DNA of 63,025 nucleotides from contig JBMZBC010000008.1 in NCBI GenBank assembly GCA_049611965.1, positions 1-63,025 of the forward strand, read 5' to 3'. Of this stretch, positions 43,002 through 52,383 are shown in pieces (the first letter of the stretch is position 1; every line of letters starts with the position of its first letter). This DNA comes from UBA10364 sp049611965. GTDB taxonomy: Bacteria; Bacteroidota; Bacteroidia; Flavobacteriales; Schleiferiaceae. The notes under the pieces were generated by a model. The model was not told the DNA's origin. It did no database searches and saw nothing but the letters and a program-made list of their open reading frames with translations. The position numbers and the translations under genes were made by a program.

Positions 43002-44516
43002 TTAGTATCCAGGATTCTGGGTTAATACTCCTTGACTCGCGTCAATTTCTTGCTGAGGGATAGGTAAGTATTGGTGTGTAGCCAAAACAAAGCCTTGATC
43101 TCCTAAAACATCAGTTGCTTTACCTGTTCTCAATAGGTCGAAGAAACGATGTCCTTCAGTCGCAAGCTCAAATCTGCGCTCGTCATAAATGTCTTCCAAC
43201 AAATCCGAACCTGTTGAAGACACTGGAGACAAGCTAACACGACTACGTACTTGGTTGAGGTATGAACGAGCTGTTCCTTCTGAACCGCCGCTACGTACCA
43301 AACCTTCTGCAGCCATCAATAGAACATCTGCGTATCTGATCTCACGAATGTTGTTACCCCAGTTCAATGCTGGATCACCATCAGGTGCGACATTAGAGGC
43401 GATAGGGGCGTACTTTCTCATGAAGTAACCTGTGTTTTGGTAACCCGGGGTGTATTCTGCACCTGGAAGAGAGGCAGCATCAATAATGGTCTGTCCGTAA
43501 CGTGGATCATTTGCCATATCTGCTTGCAACTCTGTAGAAACTGGACAGAATCCCCAACCAGTAGCATATGTCGGTCCGTTGTAGTCACGCATACCGATGA
43601 ATTGAACACCAACGTTACCTTCACCGCCACCCCAGCCGAATGAACCCCAGTCAGATGCTGAGTTTTCGCTGTATGTGATTTCAAAAACACTTTCCGAAGA
43701 CCACTCGCCTTCTTTTGTCCAAAGATCCGCGTAGCTTGACAGCAATGAGTACTCACCAGAGTTGATTACGTCTTCACACAAAGAAGCAACTTGGCTCATT
43801 TTAGATTCATCGTTCTGGAACAAGTATACACGGGCAAGTAATGCTTGTGCTGCACCTTTAGTTACACGACCCAATTGGTTTTCAGAAACTGAAGTTGGCA
43901 ATACACTAATTGCATCCTCAAGATCAGAGATGATCAACGGGTAAATGCTTTCTGGGCCTACTTGCTCTACAGTGTAGTATTCAGAAGCGCCTAGCGTGTG
44001 GTCAATTAATGGCACGTTACCAAATAGGCGAACCAAATCGAAGTAGAACTTTGCGCGAAGGAATTTGGCTTCACCTTTCGTTCTTACACGGAAAGATTCT
44101 GCTGCTTCCTCAATACCGTCAATCTTCTCCAAGTATAGGTTAGCTCTGTAGATGCCTTTGTAGCACTTTCTCCAAAAACCGCGTTGAGGCCCTAGGTTAG
44201 GTGTTAACGTGAAGTTGTCGTAAGCAACCCATGAAGGCTGATCAGACGCATCGCTACCTCCTGCATATGTGTCGTCAGAAGCAACATTCTGCAAGAAGCG
44301 GAACATGGTAAATCCGTACTGATCGTTCCACTGAAGAACATCATAGATACTTACCAAAGCTTCAAAAGCCTGGTCTTGATTTTGGTAATAGTTCACCTCC
44401 AATACACGGCCTACCGGACGCGTATCAAGAAAGTCCTTAGAACAAGAGCCCAATACTAGGGTCAGCGCTAGCGTGAGGCTTACCCAAATGCTTTTTGTGT
44501 GGTTTAACTTATTCAT
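43002..44516 (-). CDS. susD: SusD/RagB-family nutrient-binding lipoprotein
   Basis: Outer-membrane lipoprotein of 504 residues that caps the SusC channel and binds the glycan. Signal ends at C25 (LVLGSCSKDFLDTRPVG, the usual SusD opening). TPR-like helices follow (AKFLRAKFYFDLVRLFGNVPL) and the C-terminus has the family pattern REIRYADVLLMAAEGLVRSG, YLNQVRSRVSL, DERRFELATEGHRFFDLLR and QEIDASQGVLTQNPGY. It is 7 bases after susC. Confidence 0.96.
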   Translation of the reverse strand: MNKLNHTKSIWVSLTLALTLVLGSCSKDFLDTRPVGRVLEVNYYQNQDQAFEALVSIYDVLQWNDQYGFTMFRFLQNVASDDTYAGGSDASDQPSWVAYDNFTLTPNLGPQRGFWRKCYKGIYRANLYLEKIDGIEEAAESFRVRTKGEAKFLRAKFYFDLVRLFGNVPLIDHTLGASEYYTVEQVGPESIYPLIISDLEDAISVLPTSVSENQLGRVTKGAAQALLARVYLFQNDESKMSQVASLCEDVINSGEYSLLSSYADLWTKEGEWSSESVFEITYSENSASDWGSFGWGGGEGNVGVQFIGMRDYNGPTYATGWGFCPVSTELQADMANDPRYGQTIIDAASLPGAEYTPGYQNTGYFMRKYAPIASNVAPDGDPALNWGNNIREIRYADVLLMAAEGLVRSGGSEGTARSYLNQVRSRVSLSPVSSTGSDLLEDIYDERRFELATEGHRFFDLLRTGKATDVLGDQGFVLATHQYLPIPQQEIDASQGVLTQNPGY

Positions 44517-44523
44517 GATTTAT

Positions 44524-47500
44524 TTATTTAAATGTGATGTTCAAACCGATTGTATTTACTCTCGCTTGAGGGTAAATACCACGGTCAATACCTAGACCTG
44601 CACCAATTTCTGGATCAAATCCACTGTACTTCGTAAACGTTAATAGGTTGGTACCTGCGTAGTAGATACGCATTTTTCTCAATCCTATTCTTTCAGCTAC
44701 TGAACCTGTGATGTTGTAGCCCAATTGAAGTGATTTCAAACGGAAGAAACTACCGTCTTCAACGTAGAAGTCAGAACTACGAGCGAAGTTTTTGTTTCTG
44801 TCGTCGAAGGTTAGACGAGGGTAGGTATTTGATGTACCTTCTCCAGTCCAACGGTCAATAGCGGTTGCAGGCATGTTTGATGTTGGTAGATCGTATCTAC
44901 GTGTCGCGTTGTAAATGTCATTGCCAAATACACCTTGACCGAATACGTTCAAATCCCAATTCTTGTACTGAATATCAAGCGTAATACCTGCAGTCCAGTC
45001 CGGTGTTGGGTTACCAATCATTGTTCTATCGTCAGCATTGATCTGTCCGTCACCGTTTACATCAACGAAACGGAAATCACCCGGCATTGCACCTGGTTGG
45101 ATCGTATCACCAGTAGAAGAAGTGTATCCATAAACTTCATCCATGTTCTGGAAGATCCCGTCTGTCTGGTACCCGAATAGGTAACCGATTGGCAGACCCT
45201 CTGTGATACGCGTGATCTCAAGACCCTGAGGTCCCCAGCCTGCGCCTGTTAAGTAGCCTGCGTCATTACCAATAAGAACAACCTCATTTCTAATGAAACT
45301 TACATTACCGCTTACACCAATAGCAAAGTCTTTGCTGTAGGTTCTGTCGTAACCGAATTCCATATCGATACCTTGGTTCAACATAGAGCCAACGTTTGCT
45401 GTAGACGGGTCGTTACCAATGTAATCTGGCAGTGGTGGACGTGTCTTCATGTCGTTAGTCTTACGGTTGAAGACATCTAAACCGAATACCAAGTAATCGT
45501 ATGCACGAATCTCAGCACCAACGTTCAACTGTGCAACGCTCTCCCAACGCAAATCAGGGTTCGCTACTTGTGCAGGTGTCGTACCGTTCGTAAGGATTTC
45601 ATTTCTACCAAAAGTGTACGAACGACCACCAATAATTGTTGAAGCGTATTCTAGCGAACCAGCAGCATCGCTACCGTTCAAACCATAACCCGCCTTCAAT
45701 TTCAACTGATTGATATTGTCGTACACCCAGAAGTCTTCCTTGTGCATGTTCCAACCGGCAGAAAGTGATGGGAAGTAACCCCAACGGTAGTTCTGTCCGA
45801 ATCGAGAAGAAGCATCTGCACGCAATACTGCAGTAGCAACATATTTACCATCGTAGTCATAGTTTGCACGAGCGAAGTATGATTCAATAGCATAGCGCTC
45901 CCACTTACCACCATAAACCTGCTCAGAAAGCTCGTTTCTTGCGTAGTCTATAGTTGCATCTTGGAAATCTTGTGTAGGAACATCGCGCTTATTTCCGCCA
46001 ATGTATCTTCCGTTCACTTCCTGAGCACTGTGACCCGCGAGGTAGCTCATGTTGTGCTTACCAACACTGTGGTTGTACGTGATTGTATTGTCCCAAATCC
46101 AAGTAAAGCCTCTGTTAAAGCTTGAGTACACGTTATTAGTGTCCAAAAGGTTGGTTGCATTTAGATAGTGCGACGGTGTGAAACCTTCACTACCCCAGAA
46201 TGCGAGGTCGATACCCATACTTGAACGCGCTTTCAATCCAGGAAGGATTTCAAACTCTGCGTAAGTATTGTTCACGAACTTATCAGCCCAACCATAATTG
46301 TTAATGATGCTGTATGCTGCAACCGGATTCACAATTTCAGAAGTAACACGGTTTGAAATACCATAGATACCGCCTTCGTCACGAACCAAATTGCCTCTCA
46401 ATACACCTCCTGATGAATATGGCGCAGAGGCCAAAACTGTTGGGTCTGTTTCATAAAGAGGCGTTAATGGATCAATGTTTAACGCACGACCTAATGGTGA
46501 ACCCCACTCTGTGTTCTCAGCAACACCGTTACTTTGATTGTGCGTATAAGCAACATTCCAACCTACTGTCAAACGGTCGTTGACATTTGTGATTGTATTC
46601 AAGCGTGCCGCAAGACGCTCGTAGTAAGACTTGCCTTCTGCAACTATACCTTCTTGGCTGAAGTTGCTTACCGAAGCGTAGTAAGAACCTTTGTTCGTTG
46701 CACCTGCGATGCTTACATCGCTATTCTGCATGATTGCATTCGGATTAAACACGTGGCTTTGCCAGTCTGTACCCACTCCATATTGAGCAGGATTCTCGTA
46801 AATTTTTGGCTGACCCGCTGCTGCCGACATCTCGTTCATCAACGTAGCATATTCTGTAGCGTTCAAGACTGGAATTTTCTTCCATGGGTTTTGAACACCC
46901 GTATATGAAGATACTTTCACCTCCATTCCACGAGCCTTTGAACCGTTCTTCGTAGTTACGATAATTACACCGTTTGCACCACGAGCACCGTAGATTGCAG
47001 CTGAGGCAGCATCCTTAAGTACCTCGATAGTTTCGATGTCTCCTGGGTTCAAAAAGTCAATACCTCCACCGATGATTACTCCATCCACAACGTAAAGTGG
47101 GTCAGAACCATTGATTGAAGAGGTACCACGTATACGAATCACCGAACCCGAACCCGGTTGACCAGAACTCTGAACAACACTTACCCCAGAGGTACGACCT
47201 TGGAGTGCGGTTTCGATACGTGGCAATTGAAGATCTTCGAGATCCTCAGATTTCACGCTAGAGATCGCTCCCGTTACGTTTGATTTTTTCTGCACCCCGT
47301 AACCAACAACAACGACCTCATCCAAAGTAGATGCAGCTTGATCGTAGTTTAGTTTCGTGGTAATCTGTTTGTTGTCAGAAAGCGTTACAGTTTTGCTTTC
47401 GTATCCAACGAATGAAATAGATACTTGCGTTCCTTTCGAAACATCTAGATTCCAGCGACCGTCCATATCTGTCATAGCAGATTTTTGGCCAGCGTTTACA

Positions 47501-47631
47501 ACTGCACCTGGCAAAGGCGAGTTGTCCGCCGCATCTAGTACTACTCCTTTGTACTGAGCGCTCATCGTAAACGAAGAAAGCACGAGGACAAATGTTGCAG
47601 CAAGCGACAATAAGTGTTTGTTGTTAATCAT
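44524..47631 (-). CDS. susC: SusC/RagA-family TonB-dependent glycan transporter
   Basis: Outer-membrane importer of oligosaccharides, 1035 residues. Signal peptide; N-terminal carboxypeptidase-like domain (GVVLDAADNSPLPGAVVNAG, SISFVGYESKTVTL); TonB-box region LDEVVVVGYG; plug with RIRGTSSINGSDPLYVVDGV; then the 22-strand barrel ending RVNTIGLNITFK. The final TTF-K aromatic end is typical for barrel insertion. It starts the operon susC-susD-PKD-GH16-glycan-binding protein. The predicted promoter and a direct repeat lie upstream. Confidence 0.96.
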   Translation of the reverse strand: MINNKHLLSLAATFVLVLSSFTMSAQYKGVVLDAADNSPLPGAVVNAGQKSAMTDMDGRWNLDVSKGTQVSISFVGYESKTVTLSDNKQITTKLNYDQAASTLDEVVVVGYGVQKKSNVTGAISSVKSEDLEDLQLPRIETALQGRTSGVSVVQSSGQPGSGSVIRIRGTSSINGSDPLYVVDGVIIGGGIDFLNPGDIETIEVLKDAASAAIYGARGANGVIIVTTKNGSKARGMEVKVSSYTGVQNPWKKIPVLNATEYATLMNEMSAAAGQPKIYENPAQYGVGTDWQSHVFNPNAIMQNSDVSIAGATNKGSYYASVSNFSQEGIVAEGKSYYERLAARLNTITNVNDRLTVGWNVAYTHNQSNGVAENTEWGSPLGRALNIDPLTPLYETDPTVLASAPYSSGGVLRGNLVRDEGGIYGISNRVTSEIVNPVAAYSIINNYGWADKFVNNTYAEFEILPGLKARSSMGIDLAFWGSEGFTPSHYLNATNLLDTNNVYSSFNRGFTWIWDNTITYNHSVGKHNMSYLAGHSAQEVNGRYIGGNKRDVPTQDFQDATIDYARNELSEQVYGGKWERYAIESYFARANYDYDGKYVATAVLRADASSRFGQNYRWGYFPSLSAGWNMHKEDFWVYDNINQLKLKAGYGLNGSDAAGSLEYASTIIGGRSYTFGRNEILTNGTTPAQVANPDLRWESVAQLNVGAEIRAYDYLVFGLDVFNRKTNDMKTRPPLPDYIGNDPSTANVGSMLNQGIDMEFGYDRTYSKDFAIGVSGNVSFIRNEVVLIGNDAGYLTGAGWGPQGLEITRITEGLPIGYLFGYQTDGIFQNMDEVYGYTSSTGDTIQPGAMPGDFRFVDVNGDGQINADDRTMIGNPTPDWTAGITLDIQYKNWDLNVFGQGVFGNDIYNATRRYDLPTSNMPATAIDRWTGEGTSNTYPRLTFDDRNKNFARSSDFYVEDGSFFRLKSLQLGYNITGSVAERIGLRKMRIYYAGTNLLTFTKYSGFDPEIGAGLGIDRGIYPQARVNTIGLNITFK

Positions 47632-47672
47632 AATCGACCGTTAGTTATTTTATAAAGTGTTCGATGTACACT

Positions 47673-47703
47673 CAAAAGTCTTGAATAGTAATTAGGTATA
47701 CAA
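47673..47703 (-). promoter_or_regulatory. Predicted susC operon promoter
   Basis: TTG (47703-47701), a 20-base spacer and GACTTTTG (47680-47673) match the Bacteroidota consensus with one mismatch in the -7 box. The start site would be about 35 bases before the susC ATG. The weak -7 box and the repeats just upstream suggest an activator-dependent promoter. Confidence 0.55.
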
Positions 47704-47711
47704 CCGCCCTT

Positions 47712-47730
47712 ACCGGACAAAAACCGGACA
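47712..47730 (-). repeat. Tandem regulator half-sites upstream of the susC promoter
   Basis: ACCGGACA occurs at 47712-47719 and again at 47723-47730, exactly 11 bases apart (minus strand TGTCCGGT). The pair begins 8 bases upstream of the predicted -33 TTG. A third copy with one mismatch (ACTGGACA) is at 47779-47786. The geometry fits a dimeric activator bound on one DNA face next to RNA polymerase. Confidence 0.55.
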
Positions 47731-47804
47731 GAATTGTTCATTTTCGCTATAAAGTCAATGAAATTAAGACTTGAGATTACTGGACAAGGTCCAAAATGGA
47801 TCAT

Positions 47805-48167
47805 TTAGACTGTAAAATCGTCCAGATCGCGACGGTCCTTCTTAGTAGGTCTACCCAACCCCTTTTTACGGGTTACATTACGTGCCAATCGCAGAAATTC
47901 TTGCTTATCTAGCTCATCCTGAGGGGTAATGTCCTTAACTAGGTCCTCGACGAATTTTGCGCCAACCCGACTTTTGGGAATAGACAAAACCTCCCAAATT
48001 TGGTCAAATCCGTGGCGTTTGATGGTGATTTGATCGCCGACTTTGATCTCTCGAGAAGGTTTAACCGGTATTTCCTCCATTAAAACTCGCCCAGAACGCA
48101 CATTCTCGCCGGAAAGACTACGGGTTTTGAACAATCGGACACACCAAAGAAATTTGTCAATTCTCAT
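47805..48167 (-). CDS. S4-domain RNA-binding protein, Hsp15-like
   Basis: Protein of 120 residues with an N-terminal S4 domain (MRIDKFLWCVRLFKTRSLSGENVRSG as start, VGDQITIKRHG as end) and a basic tail (TRKKGLGRPTKKDRRDLDDF). Hsp15 homologues bind stalled 50S subunits carrying peptidyl-tRNA and aid recycling. It is divergent from the lipoprotein isomerase gene and unrelated to the glucan locus downstream. Confidence 0.88.
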   Translation of the reverse strand: MRIDKFLWCVRLFKTRSLSGENVRSGRVLMEEIPVKPSREIKVGDQITIKRHGFDQIWEVLSIPKSRVGAKFVEDLVKDITPQDELDKQEFLRLARNVTRKKGLGRPTKKDRRDLDDFTV

Positions 48168-48220
48168 CAGAGCAAATTTGAAACATTTCGGGTATTTTGA
48201 AGCCTGAATATCGCCTAAAT

Positions 48221-49132
48221 ATGAAAACTAACACTTTCGCGGCCGCATTGTTGGGACTCGCAACTCTAATTGCCTGTAATAACAGTACCTCGGACACTAC
48301 TTTAGAAGAAACGCCTCAGACAATGGAGACCTATAAAAAAGGGTATCAACTCTACACCATTCGCGAAGAAATGGTCAGTGATTCGACTGTAAACGCTGCT
48401 TTACATGCAACCAAAGAGATGGGCTATGTTCAAGTAGAGTCGTTTGGATACATGCAAGGCACCTTCTTTGGACAAAGTCCTGAGCAATTTAAAAAGACCA
48501 TTGACAGTGCTTCGCTAAGCTCGCCTAGTGGACATTATATGCCTATGCAGTTGGCCACTAATGAAGTGGAACCGTTGGACACTTCTACCATTGCAGATAT
48601 CTTGGATGCTGCACAAGCTTTGAATCAAAAATGGGTGGTTATCCCTTGGATGAGCGAGGCATGGAGAAACGCCGAGGGCTATGCGCATGTGGCCAATTAT
48701 CTAAAAGCCTTAAGCGCTGCATGTCAGGAGCGCGGCATGATCGCCGCTTGGCACAATCATGAATTTGAATTCCAGCCGCTCGAAGACGGCACAATCCCTT
48801 ACGACTACCTTATTGAGAATTTAAAAGACGAAGGCGTGGTCTTCGAAATGGACGTACACTGGGTGGCTTTTGCCGGTGAAGATCCTGTGAAATGGTTTGA
48901 GAAATACCCAGGCATGTTCCCGCTATGGCACGTTAAAGATTTTGCTGCCGATACTTTAACGCAGGTTCCCGTAGGTCAAGGCGTGATTGATTGGGAACGA
49001 GTTTTCGCCAATGCTGAACTTAGCGGTATGCAACACTATTATATAGAGCAAGATGTTTGTAGTGCGGACCGCGCGTTGGATTGCTTGAAAGAGAGCATTG
49101 ACTGGGCGGCAGAACAAACCTTCATGGAATAA
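48221..49132 (+). CDS. Lipoprotein of the sugar-phosphate isomerase/epimerase (AP endonuclease 2) family
   Basis: The ATG at 48221 gives 303 residues with a lipoprotein signal ending at C19 (TLIACNNST). The mature part is a xylose-isomerase-like TIM barrel: GYQLYTIREEM, MGYVQVESFGYMQG, WHNHEFEFQPLEDG and MDVHWVAFAGEDPVKWFEKY with metal-binding Glu/His/Asp candidates, ending in LWHVKDFA and YYIEQDVC. It therefore acts outside the cytoplasm, unlike classical isomerases. Homologues occur in Bacteroidota near sugar-degradation genes; the substrate is unknown. kbl follows 28 bases later, so they may share a transcript. Confidence 0.82.
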   Translation: MKTNTFAAALLGLATLIACNNSTSDTTLEETPQTMETYKKGYQLYTIREEMVSDSTVNAALHATKEMGYVQVESFGYMQGTFFGQSPEQFKKTIDSASLSSPSGHYMPMQLATNEVEPLDTSTIADILDAAQALNQKWVVIPWMSEAWRNAEGYAHVANYLKALSAACQERGMIAAWHNHEFEFQPLEDGTIPYDYLIENLKDEGVVFEMDVHWVAFAGEDPVKWFEKYPGMFPLWHVKDFAADTLTQVPVGQGVIDWERVFANAELSGMQHYYIEQDVCSADRALDCLKESIDWAAEQTFME

Positions 49133-49160
49133 GCAAAACTATACCCAAATACAACCTAAT

Positions 49161-50354
49161 ATGTACGGAGACTTAAAAGACCACTTGCAAAGAGAATTAG
49201 CCGATATAGAAACAGCTGGTCTGTTCAAAAGAGAGCGCATTATTACCACTCCTCAAGATGCGGTTATTAAAACTACCGAAGGAGCGGAGGTCTTAAACTT
49301 TTGTGCCAATAATTACCTCGGACTTAGTTCACATCCTCGTGTTCTGGAAGCGGCGCACAAAACCCTCGATTCCCACGGTTTTGGGATGAGTTCAGTACGC
49401 TTTATTTGTGGGACGCAGGATATTCATAAAGAATTGGAAGCCAAGATTGCTGAGTTCCTTCATACCGAAGACACTATTCTGTATGCCGCTGCTTTTGATG
49501 CAAACGGAGGTGTGTTTGAACCCCTTTTAACCGCTGAAGATGCCATTATTTCAGACAGCTTGAACCACGCCTCAATTATTGACGGGGTTCGTTTGTGTAA
49601 GGCTGCGCGTTATCGTTACGCAAACAATGACATGGCGGATCTTGAAAAGCAACTTCAAGCTGCCGAGGGTGCCCGATTCAAAATCATCGTTACCGACGGT
49701 GTCTTCTCTATGGACGGCTACGTTGCGCAATTAGATAAGATTTGTGACCTCGCCGATAAATACGATGCCTTGGTTATGGTAGACGAATGTCATGCTACTG
49801 GGTTTATTGGTAAAACAGGACGCGGTACTGTGGAGCTTAAGAATGTGCTGGGTCGTGTAGATATCATTACCGGAACTCTCGGTAAAGCATTAGGTGGTGC
49901 CATGGGTGGCTTCACCACGGGACGCAAAGAGATCATTGAGATGTTGCGTCAAAAATCGAGACCGTATTTGTTCTCGAACTCTCTAGCACCAACCATTGTA
50001 GGTGCATCTATCGAGGTCTTTAACCTTTTGAGCGAAAGTACTGAGCTCCGTGATAAATTGGAGTGGAACATTAACTACTTCAAGGAAGGTGTCAAAGCCG
50101 CAGGATTCGATTACAAGGACGGTGAAAGTGCCATTGTCCCTATTATGCTGTACGACGCTGCCCTTAGCCAAGAATTTGCAGATCGATTGCTCGAAGAAGG
50201 CATTTATGTTATTGGCTTCTTCTACCCGGTGGTTCCAAAAGAGCAAGCGCGCATTCGCGTTCAGTTGAGCGCCGGTCACGACAAAGCACATTTAGACCGC
50301 GCTATTGCTGCATTTACCAAGGTAGGCAAAGAGCTTGGCGTACTAGAAAATTAA
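49161..50354 (+). CDS. kbl: Glycine C-acetyltransferase (2-amino-3-ketobutyrate CoA ligase)
   Basis: PLP enzyme that cleaves 2-amino-3-ketobutyrate with CoA to glycine and acetyl-CoA, the second step of threonine breakdown. The ATG at 49161 gives 397 residues (MYGDLKDHLQRELADIETAG). Motifs: NFCANNYLGLSSHPRV, GMSSVRFICGTQDIHKELE, VDECHATGFIG and the PLP lysine in TGTLGKALGGAMGGF. Related alpha-oxoamine synthases (BioF, serine palmitoyltransferase) are possible, but the N-terminus and RFICGTQDIH are typical of Kbl. No threonine dehydrogenase gene is adjacent. Confidence 0.9.
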   Translation: MYGDLKDHLQRELADIETAGLFKRERIITTPQDAVIKTTEGAEVLNFCANNYLGLSSHPRVLEAAHKTLDSHGFGMSSVRFICGTQDIHKELEAKIAEFLHTEDTILYAAAFDANGGVFEPLLTAEDAIISDSLNHASIIDGVRLCKAARYRYANNDMADLEKQLQAAEGARFKIIVTDGVFSMDGYVAQLDKICDLADKYDALVMVDECHATGFIGKTGRGTVELKNVLGRVDIITGTLGKALGGAMGGFTTGRKEIIEMLRQKSRPYLFSNSLAPTIVGASIEVFNLLSESTELRDKLEWNINYFKEGVKAAGFDYKDGESAIVPIMLYDAALSQEFADRLLEEGIYVIGFFYPVVPKEQARIRVQLSAGHDKAHLDRAIAAFTKVGKELGVLEN

Positions 50355-50449
50355 TTTTAACACCTTTTTTAGCGTCTTACACTGCTGCGAGATAAACACT
50401 CTAAGCAGGGAGGCGTTACTTTTACAGTTTCAATAAAGAGCTTTACAGC

Positions 50450-51775
50450 ATGCTGATCCAAATCGCACAGTTCCTATTGGGACTTTCTCTTCTTATCGTC
50501 ATTCACGAATTCGGACACTTTTTACCGGCCAAATACTTTGGAATTAAGGTGTCGAAATTCTACCTGTTCTTTGATTACAAGTTCTCGCTGCTGAAAAAGC
50601 AGATTGGTGAGACGGAATGGGGTATTGGTTGGATACCATTGGGCGGCTACGTAAAGATTGAAGGTATGGTGGACGAAAGCATGGATACCGAAAACCTCAG
50701 CGAAGAGCCTGAAGATTGGGAATTCCGTGCAAAGCCGGCTTGGCAACGCATCATTGTATTGACCGGCGGCGTCTTTATGAACTTCCTGACTGCCTATTTC
50801 ATCTATGTCTTCCTCTTAATGGGTTACGGTAAAGATTATCTACCCAATGATTCATTAGTCAATGGGATCTGGACCAATGAAATAGGTCTAGAGATGGGCT
50901 TAGAAAACGGAGATAAAATTCTAAGAATTGGCGACTACACACCAGAAAGCTACAGTGAAACGGCCTTAGAAATCCTTTTGAGTCAAGGCGAAGATTTAGT
51001 GGTTGAGAGAGACGGTAGAGAGGTGCGCATCCCCATTGCAGTGGAGTTTATCGAGGAAATGATCAAGGAGAAAAAATTTCCTGGACTGATCAAACCTAGA
51101 ATGCCATATGTGGTTGGCTCCTTCGCCGAAAACAGTTTCGGTGAGTCCCTTGGACTGCAAGTTGGAGACAGCATCGTTGGCTTAAACGGCCAAGAGATGT
51201 TGTTTTTCGATCAATACAAATCGGTACTCCCAAATTACGCTGGAGAAGAAGTGGATCTTGCATACTTCCGTGATGGAAGCGCGGATACCTTGACTTTCAC
51301 ACTACCTGAATCGGGCCGATTGGACGTCTATAATACCACTGCGGTATTCAAATACTACGAGATTAAAAACAAAAAATACAGCTTCGCTTCAGCCCTTAGC
51401 GGTGCTGGTAACGAGGTTGCTGCCAAACTGGACGGTTACATTCGTCAATTCAAGCTCATCTTCAACCCGAAAACCGAAGCATATAAGGAAGTGGGTGGTT
51501 TCTTGACCATTTTACAGCAGTACGAAAAAGCTTGGGATTGGCGACACTTCTGGGAGTTTACTGCCTTCCTAAGCATCATGCTTGGATTCTTGAACATCTT
51601 GCCAATACCTGCGCTTGATGGCGGACATGTGGTCTTTACAGTGATCGAAATGATTACCGGCAAAAAGCCATCGATCAAGGTACTTGAGATAGCTCAGATG
51701 ATTGGATTCTTCTTGCTCCTTGCACTACTCATTTTCGCCAACGGAAACGATGTAATGCGTGCATTATTCGGTTAG
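50450..51775 (+). CDS. rseP: RseP-type site-2 intramembrane zinc protease
   Basis: Membrane metalloprotease of 441 residues that cleaves anti-sigma factors or signal-peptide remnants inside the membrane. H19-E20-x-x-H23 lies in the first membrane segment (LLIVIHEFGHFLPAKYFG), typical for RseP; the PDZ pair lies between (FAENSFGESLGLQVGDSIVG in the second). The C-terminal LNILPIPALDGGHVVF holds the third zinc ligand. paaD begins at the base after the stop codon. Confidence 0.95.
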   Translation: MLIQIAQFLLGLSLLIVIHEFGHFLPAKYFGIKVSKFYLFFDYKFSLLKKQIGETEWGIGWIPLGGYVKIEGMVDESMDTENLSEEPEDWEFRAKPAWQRIIVLTGGVFMNFLTAYFIYVFLLMGYGKDYLPNDSLVNGIWTNEIGLEMGLENGDKILRIGDYTPESYSETALEILLSQGEDLVVERDGREVRIPIAVEFIEEMIKEKKFPGLIKPRMPYVVGSFAENSFGESLGLQVGDSIVGLNGQEMLFFDQYKSVLPNYAGEEVDLAYFRDGSADTLTFTLPESGRLDVYNTTAVFKYYEIKNKKYSFASALSGAGNEVAAKLDGYIRQFKLIFNPKTEAYKEVGGFLTILQQYEKAWDWRHFWEFTAFLSIMLGFLNILPIPALDGGHVVFTVIEMITGKKPSIKVLEIAQMIGFFLLLALLIFANGNDVMRALFG

Positions 51776-52336
51776 ATGAACAGAAGCAAGGAAATATACG
51801 AGCATCTTGGAAGGGTCAAGGATCCTGAGATTCCCGTATTGAGCTTGCACGACATGGGTATCCTTCGTAGCGTTGATGTCCTAGATGAGAACGAGACACG
51901 TTTTAAAGATGCCATGGGAGCTTTTCAAAGCGCTCACCCGGATGCCCCGGAAGAGAACGCCCGCTACGTCTATAAAATCACCATCAGTCCCACCTATGTC
52001 GGTTGTCCAGCTATGGACCGCATGGAACAGGACATACGCGAGGCCATGTACGTCATGCAACTACCCTTCGTAGTAGAACAACAGCTCCAACCTTCATGGA
52101 CTACAGATTGGATTTCTGAGGAAGGACGCAAGAAAATGGAGGACTATGGCATTGCACCGCCGGTCCAAGAAAGTGCAGATAAACGCGTATTGTTTGCGGA
52201 GGCTCCAAAAGTGAATTGTCCCAAATGTAAAAGTGGAGATACACGCATGTTGAGCAGGCATGGAAGCACAGCGTGTAAGAGTCAATACGCCTGCAATTCT
52301 TGCTTGGAGCCCTTTGAATACTTCAAGTGTCTTTAA
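51776..52336 (+). CDS. paaD: PaaD, assembly factor for phenylacetyl-CoA epoxidase
   Basis: PaaD (DUF59/MIP18 family) is thought to install the metal/Fe-S centre of the PaaABCE epoxidase. The 186-residue protein has VKDPEIPVLSLHDMGILRSV, SPTYVGCPAMDRME and a C-terminal zinc-ribbon part CPKCKSGDTRMLSRHG followed by STACKSQYACNSCLEPF. A roughly 25-residue stretch after LDENETRFK seems longer than usual. The gene directly follows rseP with no gap; paaABCE are absent here, but paaG and paaH lie 6 kb downstream. Confidence 0.92.
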   Translation: MNRSKEIYEHLGRVKDPEIPVLSLHDMGILRSVDVLDENETRFKDAMGAFQSAHPDAPEENARYVYKITISPTYVGCPAMDRMEQDIREAMYVMQLPFVVEQQLQPSWTTDWISEEGRKKMEDYGIAPPVQESADKRVLFAEAPKVNCPKCKSGDTRMLSRHGSTACKSQYACNSCLEPFEYFKCL

Positions 52337-52383
52337 GTTCGGGCGAAAGGCCGTAAATTAGAGCACCCAAATACATCACAGAA

